From assembly GCF_900111925.1 (NCBI RefSeq), contig NZ_FOKA01000010.1, positions 1 to 64,000 on the forward strand: a stretch of DNA of 64,000 nucleotides, in the 5' to 3' direction. Positions 59,505 through 64,000 of this stretch are shown here, in pieces. The notes below the pieces were generated by a model. The model searched no databases and was not told where the DNA came from. It was given only the letters and a program-made list of their open reading frames with translations. Positions within the stretch are counted from its first letter, which is position 1; every line of letters starts with the position of its first letter. Both the position numbers and the translations under genes were made by a program. Source of the stretch: Cellulomonas marina. GTDB lineage: Bacteria; Actinomycetota; Actinomycetes; Actinomycetales; Cellulomonadaceae.

Positions 59505-60524
59505 TCAGAGCTTCGCGGTGAGCTTGTTCATGGCGTCCACCATGTTCACGCGGTAGTCCTCGTGGACCGTGACGCGGTGACCGAGGACGGAGCGCTTGCC
59601 GGACTTCAGCGCGTAGAGCGGCGTTCCCTGCGCGAACGCCACGACCCCCGTGGTCTGGAAGTCGCGGATGTTCACCACCCCGCTCGTGACGTCGTCGAAG
59701 GTGAAGATCTCAGGGTTGCTGCTAATCAGCTTGTTCACGTCGTCGTCGATCGAGCGCAGGACGGCCGCGTAGGCAGAGGCCGAGCCCATGTACTGCGTGA
59801 TGCGGTTCTTCGCGATGAGGTGGACCTTGGGGAGTTCCCGCTCCTCCGCCATCAGACGGGTCGCGAAGGCGTAGGCCTGATAGATGTCGGACGGCAGCTT
59901 GAGGCCGTAGACGAGCGAGAACGCGTTCTGGATCGCCCGGCGCGAGGAGTCGTCCGCCATGACCGGCAACACGAGCCGGTCCACGGCCGACAACGCGATC
60001 TGCGTGTAGATCGAGAAGCTCGGGTTGCAGTCGATGAAGATCGTGTCGTAGTCATCCCTGATGACGGCGAGCAGGTCGCGCAACCAGTCGACGACGGCGA
60101 CCCAGGCGTTGGTGCCGGGAATCTGGTTGTTCGCCAGGGTCGAGATCGCGTTCGACTGCAGCTCCAGGAGCGGATCACCGCAGATGAGATCGACGTTGGT
60201 CGGGATATCGGCGTTGAAGCTCGCGGGAGTTGTGATGAAGTCCTGCGCATTGAGCGCGGGCGGTGAGTAGGGCGCCGGCAGGCGCAACTGAAAGTAGCCA
60301 CCAATGGTGGCCCGCACGGTCTCGCCCTGACGCTGGAGCAGGCGGGTGCTCCCGTCGTTGGCGAGCCCCCCGAGGAACAGTTCGGAGAGGTTCGCCTGAG
60401 GACAGACATCGATCGCGAGGACGCGTTCGTCGGGGTGGTTGTTGGCGTAGAAGCAGATCGACTGGAAGCACAGGCTCGTCTTGCCTGTCCCGCCCTTGTT
60501 GTTCCAGAACGCGTAGGTGGTCAT
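59505..60524 (-). CDS. ParA/Soj-like partition ATPase, orphan
   Basis: A 339-residue deviant-Walker ATPase. The N-terminal NNKGGTGKTSLCFQS is the KGGxxK[ST] P-loop with the signature lysine; VLAIDVCPQANLS and DTIFIDCNPSF are the Walker A' and B segments. It should bind DNA and separate or stabilise the element. No ParB gene is adjacent. The ATG at 60524 has GGAGAG upstream; a longer frame would run into a regulatory dyad. It sits between the integrase and the tRNA end. Confidence 0.83.
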   Translation of the reverse strand: MTTYAFWNNKGGTGKTSLCFQSICFYANNHPDERVLAIDVCPQANLSELFLGGLANDGSTRLLQRQGETVRATIGGYFQLRLPAPYSPPALNAQDFITTPASFNADIPTNVDLICGDPLLELQSNAISTLANNQIPGTNAWVAVVDWLRDLLAVIRDDYDTIFIDCNPSFSIYTQIALSAVDRLVLPVMADDSSRRAIQNAFSLVYGLKLPSDIYQAYAFATRLMAEERELPKVHLIAKNRITQYMGSASAYAAVLRSIDDDVNKLISSNPEIFTFDDVTSGVVNIRDFQTTGVVAFAQGTPLYALKSGKRSVLGHRVTVHEDYRVNMVDAMNKLTAKL

Positions 60525-60560
60525 CCGGGACTCTCCTCTGTCGCCCGCGGACATCGGCAT

Positions 60561-60594
60561 GTCCGTTTGGGACAGCATACCGTCCCGCACGGAC
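60561..60594. promoter_or_regulatory. Inverted repeat upstream of parA
   Basis: GTCCGTttGGGAC (60561-60573) and GTCCCgcACGGAC (60582-60594) are inverted arms of 13 bp with two mismatches and an 8-bp spacer. It lies 37 bp before the parA start. It could be the operator for self-repression or a centromere-like site. Confidence 0.6.
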
Positions 60595-60772
60595 GCCGAT
60601 GTGGACTTTGGTCCCCAGATGCCGACGCAGCGGCAGCAAGCCGCGTGGGCGCGGCGTCCGCGGCGTGCGCGGCGTGCGCGGCCGCCTAGGTGCCGCGAAC
60701 CGGCCAGACCGGAGGTGCTGCCGCGCCGAGATGCTCGGAGGCGAACGTCGGCGCGTGTATCGCTTCGGGCAG

Positions 60773-60790
60773 TGCGGACTAGATGCGGAC
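60773..60790. repeat. Right 18-bp inner repeat, possible integrase arm site
   Basis: TGCGGACTAGATGCGGAC, identical to 35782-35799, lies 73 bp inside the right attachment site. Here the repeat runs on as TAG, giving a fuller second core. Confidence 0.65.
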
Positions 60791-60863
60791 TAGCGCCTCG
60801 GATGACGGTCGATCGGGGCCTCCTCCAGGCGCCCGCACAAGGCCTTTGACCTGCACAAACACC

Positions 60864-60911
60864 CTGGTGGGCCCCGTGGGGATCGAACCCACAACCCGCG
60901 GATTAAAAGTC
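60864..60911. repeat. Right attachment site within tRNA-Lys
   Basis: This 48-bp copy is part of the intact tRNA-Lys gene and matches 35628-35675. Strand exchange probably took place in the anticodon-to-T-arm segment, as is common for tRNA-integrating tyrosine recombinases. Confidence 0.9.
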
Positions 60912-60940
60912 CGCTGCTCTGCCGGTTGAGCTAGAGGCCC
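60865..60940 (-). tRNA. tRNA-Lys(UUU), CCA encoded
   Basis: The minus strand folds as a complete cloverleaf: acceptor GGGCCTC with GGGGCCC, D-stem GCTC/GAGC, anticodon stem GCGGA/TCCGC around loop CTTTTAA, and T-arm GTGGG/CCCAC. The anticodon is UUU (lysine). CCA is encoded at the 3' end, at 60865-60867. The 3' half is reused as the integration site and is duplicated at 35628. Confidence 0.95.
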
Positions 60941-61129
60941 CGGGCCGCGGCGCGGGTGCCGCGCCCGGCGGCCGGGACGCCAGGCGCGCGGCCGCCCGGT
61001 CGCCGACCCGGGGGGAGCGTACCGCCGCGGCTCGGCGGTCAGGTGGTCGACCGACCGGTGCGGTCGCCCTACGGTGCGTGACATGTCATGTGTTGCATGA
61101 CGACGTGGAGCGGACGACCTGGAGGACCG

Positions 61130-61486
61130 GTGCCCGAGCGGTTGGACGCCCTCATGCGTGCGTACCTGCTGGACGTGTTCGCCGAGCGCGACCCGGCGCG
61201 GCGGGTCGCCGCGATCGCCCGCACCTGCACGGAGGACGTCGTCTTCGTCGACGCCGAGGGCGTCGTCGAGGGCCACGAGGCGCTCAGCGCGAAGGCGCAG
61301 TCCATCCTCGACGGCGCCGAGGGGCTGGAGTTCCGGCCGGTCGACGGGCCGCGGCAGGTGCAGGACCTCGGGTACCTCGCCTGGGAGCTCGGCCCTCCCG
61401 GCGGCCCCGCCGTCGTCTCCGGTGCCGACATGGGGTTCGTGCGGGACGGGCGCCTGGCGAAGGTCTACACGGTCCTCTTCACCTGA
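61130..61486 (+). CDS. NTF2-like (SnoaL-type) protein
   Basis: A 118-residue protein with the nuclear-transport-factor-2 cone fold pattern: an N-terminal helix (ALMRAYLLDVFAERDPARR), then IARTCTEDVVFVDAEGVVEGHEAL, and a strand-rich end with GRLAKVYTVLF. Members include ketosteroid isomerases, cyclases and orphan proteins; the active residues do not fix the reaction here. The GTG at 61130 has GGAGG four bases upstream and is preferred to an earlier ATG at 61097. A marR gene follows by 43 bp. Confidence 0.75.
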   Translation: MPERLDALMRAYLLDVFAERDPARRVAAIARTCTEDVVFVDAEGVVEGHEALSAKAQSILDGAEGLEFRPVDGPRQVQDLGYLAWELGPPGGPAVVSGADMGFVRDGRLAKVYTVLFT

Positions 61487-61529
61487 CCGTCGTCGCCGAG
61501 GTCGAGGCCTGTGCGGGGATGATCGGTGC

Positions 61530-62036
61530 GTGCACGACGTCGCGCCGCAGTCGCCCTACGCGTTCCTGTCCGAGGAGGAGACGCGCGCCTGGTACGCCTA
61601 CATGAAGGTGCACCTGCGGCTGCGGTACGAGATGAACCGGCAGCTCGGCGCCGACCACGGGCTGTCGCTGGCGGACTACGACGTCCTCGTCGCTCTCGTC
61701 AGCCAGGACCCCGAGCCCATGACCGTCTCCGACGTCGCCGTGCGCATCGGGGCGGAGCGCAGCCGCGTGTCCCACCAGGTGCGGCGGATGGCCGGGCGCG
61801 GTCTCGTCGCGCTGGCCGGGAGCCCCGACGACCGGCGCGCGACCACGGTGGCCCTCACCGAGGAGGGGCGCGCCTCCCTGGCCGCCGCGACGCCGGGACA
61901 CGTCGCGCTCGTGCGGTCGGTGTTCCTCGACGCCCTCTCCGGCGACCAGCTGCAGGAGCTCGCCGTGGCCATGGAGGGCGTCTACGAGTCGCTCATCGAG
62001 CGTGGCACGCTGCCCCGTCCGCGGGACCACCCCTGA
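61530..62036 (+). CDS. MarR family transcriptional regulator
   Basis: A 168-residue winged-helix regulator. The recognition region is MTVSDVAVRIGAERSRVSHQVRRMAGRG and the wing SPDDRRATTVALTEEGRASL. It may control the small upstream NTF2-like gene. The start is a GTG with a poor ribosome site; a leaderless or coupled start is possible. Confidence 0.85.
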   Translation: MHDVAPQSPYAFLSEEETRAWYAYMKVHLRLRYEMNRQLGADHGLSLADYDVLVALVSQDPEPMTVSDVAVRIGAERSRVSHQVRRMAGRGLVALAGSPDDRRATTVALTEEGRASLAAATPGHVALVRSVFLDALSGDQLQELAVAMEGVYESLIERGTLPRPRDHP

Positions 62037-62073
62037 GCGCGCGGCTGCGGCGCGGCTGACGCGCGCGTCCCGC

Positions 62074-62490
62074 CTACGGCAGCACCGCCAGGACGGCGGC
62101 GACGACGAGCAGCACCACCGCGGCGGCCACCTCCGCCACCGCCGCCCGCGGGCGGGGGACCCGTGCGTCGCCCTGCACGGCCTCGATCGTCATCCAGGCC
62201 GGCTCCTGCGGGTCGTAGCGCACGTCGACCGGCTGCCCGACGAGGTACCGGGACCCGGGCGGCGGCAGGCGCGGCGGCCCCTCCAAGCGCTCGCCGCCGA
62301 CGTGGTAGCGGACGGTCGGGACGACGCGGCCCTCGGCGGCGTCGACGGCGACGACCTCGCCCGACGCCGTCCGTGCCCGGGCGACGCGCGCCCTCGTCGC
62401 CGACGCACGGCGCACGGCGCGCAGGCCGACGACGAGGAGGACGGCCGCCGCCGCCACGAGCACGAGCTGCAGGACGGCGGTCGTGGTCAC
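62074..62490 (-). CDS. DUF3592-like small membrane protein
   Basis: A 138-residue protein with one membrane helix at each end (LVLVAAAAVLLVVGL; AEVAAAVVLLVVAAVLAVL). The soluble middle has VVPTVRYHVGGE, then YLVGQPVDVRYDPQEPAWM, typical of DUF3592, whose function is not established. It is convergent with the marR gene. Confidence 0.7.
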   Translation of the reverse strand: MTTTAVLQLVLVAAAAVLLVVGLRAVRRASATRARVARARTASGEVVAVDAAEGRVVPTVRYHVGGERLEGPPRLPPPGSRYLVGQPVDVRYDPQEPAWMTIEAVQGDARVPRPRAAVAEVAAAVVLLVVAAVLAVLP

Positions 62491-62610
62491 GGGTCCATGG
62501 TGCTGCCACCGCGGCCGCAGGCCCCGTCCGGGCGCGCCGGGCGGGGCCTGCGGGTGGGGGTCACGGGAAGCCGTGCCCCGGACGTGCTCGGGACGGACGT
62601 CGGCGCCGGG

Positions 62611-64000
62611 TCACCAGCGGACGACGTCCAGGTGGATGCCGTAGAAGGCGGTCGAGGGGACCGTGACGACCACGGGGCTCGTCGTCCGCGTCCACTTGTG
62701 GGTGAAGGAGCCCGGCTGCAGGTAGCGCGTCGGCGCCTGGGCCAGCGGCTGGATCTTCACGTCGTCCTTGGCCCCCGAGAGCGCGAAGCCCGGGTGCAGG
62801 GTGATCGTGATGGTCGTGGTCCTCCCGTCGGCGGACCGGACCATCGTGATGTCGCCCGCGTCGTGCTTCTGGCCGGCGACGAGGTCGACCGTGCTGGTCG
62901 AGAACGCGGTGTACATGAACCAGTTGCTCGTCCCGGGCCAGCGGGTGCCGGCGCCGGTCGCCGTCTCGGCGTACACCGGCGTCGAGCAGTCGACCCGCAC
63001 GGACGCCTGGGCGGTGAGCCGGGTGTCGTACCCGGTCAGCGTCGCGGTGTTGGTCTCCGTGCGGGAGCTGGCGCCGTTGACGTAGTCGGCGCTGTCGCCG
63101 GAGCAGAGGAACGTCTCCGGGACCGACAGCGTGGTGTCGTCTGTGATCGTCGTCGAGGTCCCCAGCCGCGGGTCCGCGAGGGTCACCGACTGGTCACCGG
63201 AGCGGTCAGCGGTGAAGGCCACGGGCGCCGTGGCGGTGACGGGGGCGCTGCCGGCCCCGGTGACCGTCGCCGTGTTGAGCGTGGCGGTGGCCCCGCCCGG
63301 GGAGGCGGTGTAGGTGCACGTGACGCTGTCGTGCGCCGGCACCGTGGTGGCGGGGCAGTCCACCTGACCCGGTGTCCCGTCGTCGAGCAGGTCGGCGACG
63401 GTGAACGGCACGTCGACGCCCGAGGGGTTGGACACCGCGACCTCGCCGGTGACGGACCAGCCGGAGGCCGTGTCGGTGCGGTCGGCGACGACGGTCCACG
63501 TGGAGGTGCCGGCGACCTGGCCGCGGAGCCCCGTGTGGCTGGGGTCGTCGACCTGCTTGGTCAGCGACCAGGACGTGACCAGGTCGTAGCTGCCCGCCGC
63601 GCTCTTCGTCGCCGTCAGCGCTGCCAGCGTGCAGCGGATGACGACGGAGGCGTCGTCCTCCAGCGCCACGCCGTCACCCGTGAGCGTGGCAGTGTTCGTC
63701 TCGGTCCGCTCGTGCACCCCGCCGGTGTAGGCGCCGGGGTCGTCGGGGCAGTCGAACGTCTCGGGCATCGGCACCTCGGCCGATGCCGTCAGCGGGACCT
63801 CGAGGCCGAGCCGCTCGTCGCGGAGCGTCGTGCCCTCGGTGCCGGTCAGGTGCTGCACCCAGTCGAGGCCGACCTGCGCGGTGGCCCCCGGAACGCCGTC
63901 GGTGCCGGAGACGACGACCGCGTTGTTCGTCGCCGCGGCGCGCGAGGTCGGCGAGGCGGTGTAGGTGCACACGAGGGTCCCGTCGACCGTCGTGCGCGCC
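62611..64000 (-). CDS. Repetitive secreted adhesin-like protein, 3' part
   Basis: The frame stays open to the end of the window, so the start lies outside; 462 residues are visible. It consists of repeated beta-sandwich units with a conserved CTYTASP and matching CPATTVPAHDSVTCTYTASP segment, TNTATLTG and ETFLCSGD-type turns. Each unit has paired cysteines. The layout resembles DUF11/prealbumin-like cell-surface repeats. The C-terminal 110 residues form a distinct domain ending in LDVVRW, with no LPXTG sorting motif. Confidence 0.7.
   Translation of the reverse strand, partial: ARTTVDGTLVCTYTASPTSRAAATNNAVVVSGTDGVPGATAQVGLDWVQHLTGTEGTTLRDERLGLEVPLTASAEVPMPETFDCPDDPGAYTGGVHERTETNTATLTGDGVALEDDASVVIRCTLAALTATKSAAGSYDLVTSWSLTKQVDDPSHTGLRGQVAGTSTWTVVADRTDTASGWSVTGEVAVSNPSGVDVPFTVADLLDDGTPGQVDCPATTVPAHDSVTCTYTASPGGATATLNTATVTGAGSAPVTATAPVAFTADRSGDQSVTLADPRLGTSTTITDDTTLSVPETFLCSGDSADYVNGASSRTETNTATLTGYDTRLTAQASVRVDCSTPVYAETATGAGTRWPGTSNWFMYTAFSTSTVDLVAGQKHDAGDITMVRSADGRTTTITITLHPGFALSGAKDDVKIQPLAQAPTRYLQPGSFTHKWTRTTSPVVVTVPSTAFYGIHLDVVRW

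Larger units (their letters stand above)
35628..60911. mobile_element. Integrated element in tRNA-Lys carrying a defence island
   Basis: A 48-bp direct repeat at 35628-35675 and 60864-60911 bounds 25.3 kb. The right copy is the 3' part of an intact tRNA-Lys gene; the left copy is only a tRNA fragment. A tyrosine integrase, excisionase-like and prim-pol genes lie at the right end, and a second 18-bp repeat lies inside both ends. The content is a helicase/methylase/GTPase operon, McrBC, RusA-like, ParA and an IS256 transposase. No FtsK-type transfer gene, relaxase or capsid gene is visible, so it is more like a mobilisable island or a remnant than a self-transmissible element. Confidence 0.88.

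Noticed and set aside
35628..60911. A prophage
   Set aside because: No capsid, terminase, portal, tail or lysis gene is visible; the RusA-like gene alone is not enough.
35628..60911. A complete actinomycete conjugative element
   Set aside because: Integrase, excisionase and prim-pol fit, but no FtsK/SpoIIIE-like transfer protein or relaxase is seen.

Overview
The window is very GC-rich actinobacterial chromosome, most like a Cellulomonas-type member of the Micrococcales. The signs are GTG-rich starts, coding bias to G/C at third positions, a DUF222-type HNH protein, C50-carotenoid-type genes and Leloir sugar genes. Placement is by gene content only; no search was run.

Host part, 1 to about 35,600. 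The order is: the end of an HNH endonuclease gene; galE; a compact carotenoid operon crtE-crtB-crtI-UbiA prenyltransferase (1,996-7,308); a DNA alkylation repair pair ada-alkA/ogt (7,419-9,858); UDP-glucose pyrophosphorylase and galK; a HesB-like protein; the NhaA antiporter and two DsbA-like thiol oxidoreductases; a dual-specificity phosphatase and a phosphotransferase; an MFS carrier; an MmpL exporter divergent from its MarR regulator; a formate/nitrite channel; a secreted PQQ-type sugar dehydrogenase with two PA14 domains; a GGDEF and an EAL protein (c-di-GMP turnover); two alpha/beta hydrolases; and an XRE/NTPase/TPR regulator. Gaps often hold short tandem repeats with 11-38 bp units.

Integrated element, about 35,628-60,911 (25.3 kb). 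A 48-bp direct repeat bounds it: one copy is the 3' part of an intact tRNA-Lys(UUU) gene, the other a truncated tRNA fragment at the far end. A tyrosine integrase, an excisionase-like protein and a prim-pol protein lie near the intact tRNA, and an orphan ParA sits beside it. An 18-bp repeat lies just inside both ends. The cargo is a defence island. Its first operon encodes a 1,737-aa DEAD/DEAH helicase with a DUF1998 module and a nuclease-like C-terminus, a SNF2 helicase, an Eco57I-type adenine methylase and a GTPase with a membrane-type tail. Next comes an McrBC pair whose McrB carries three stacked N-terminal modules (Mrr_N, alkyltransferase-like, EVE-like). A RusA-like resolvase and an IS256-family transposase follow. 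The first operon resembles DISARM and Druantia in parts but matches neither fully.

Beyond the tRNA the host chromosome resumes with an NTF2-like protein, a second MarR regulator, a small membrane protein and the 3' part of a repetitive secreted protein gene that runs off the window.
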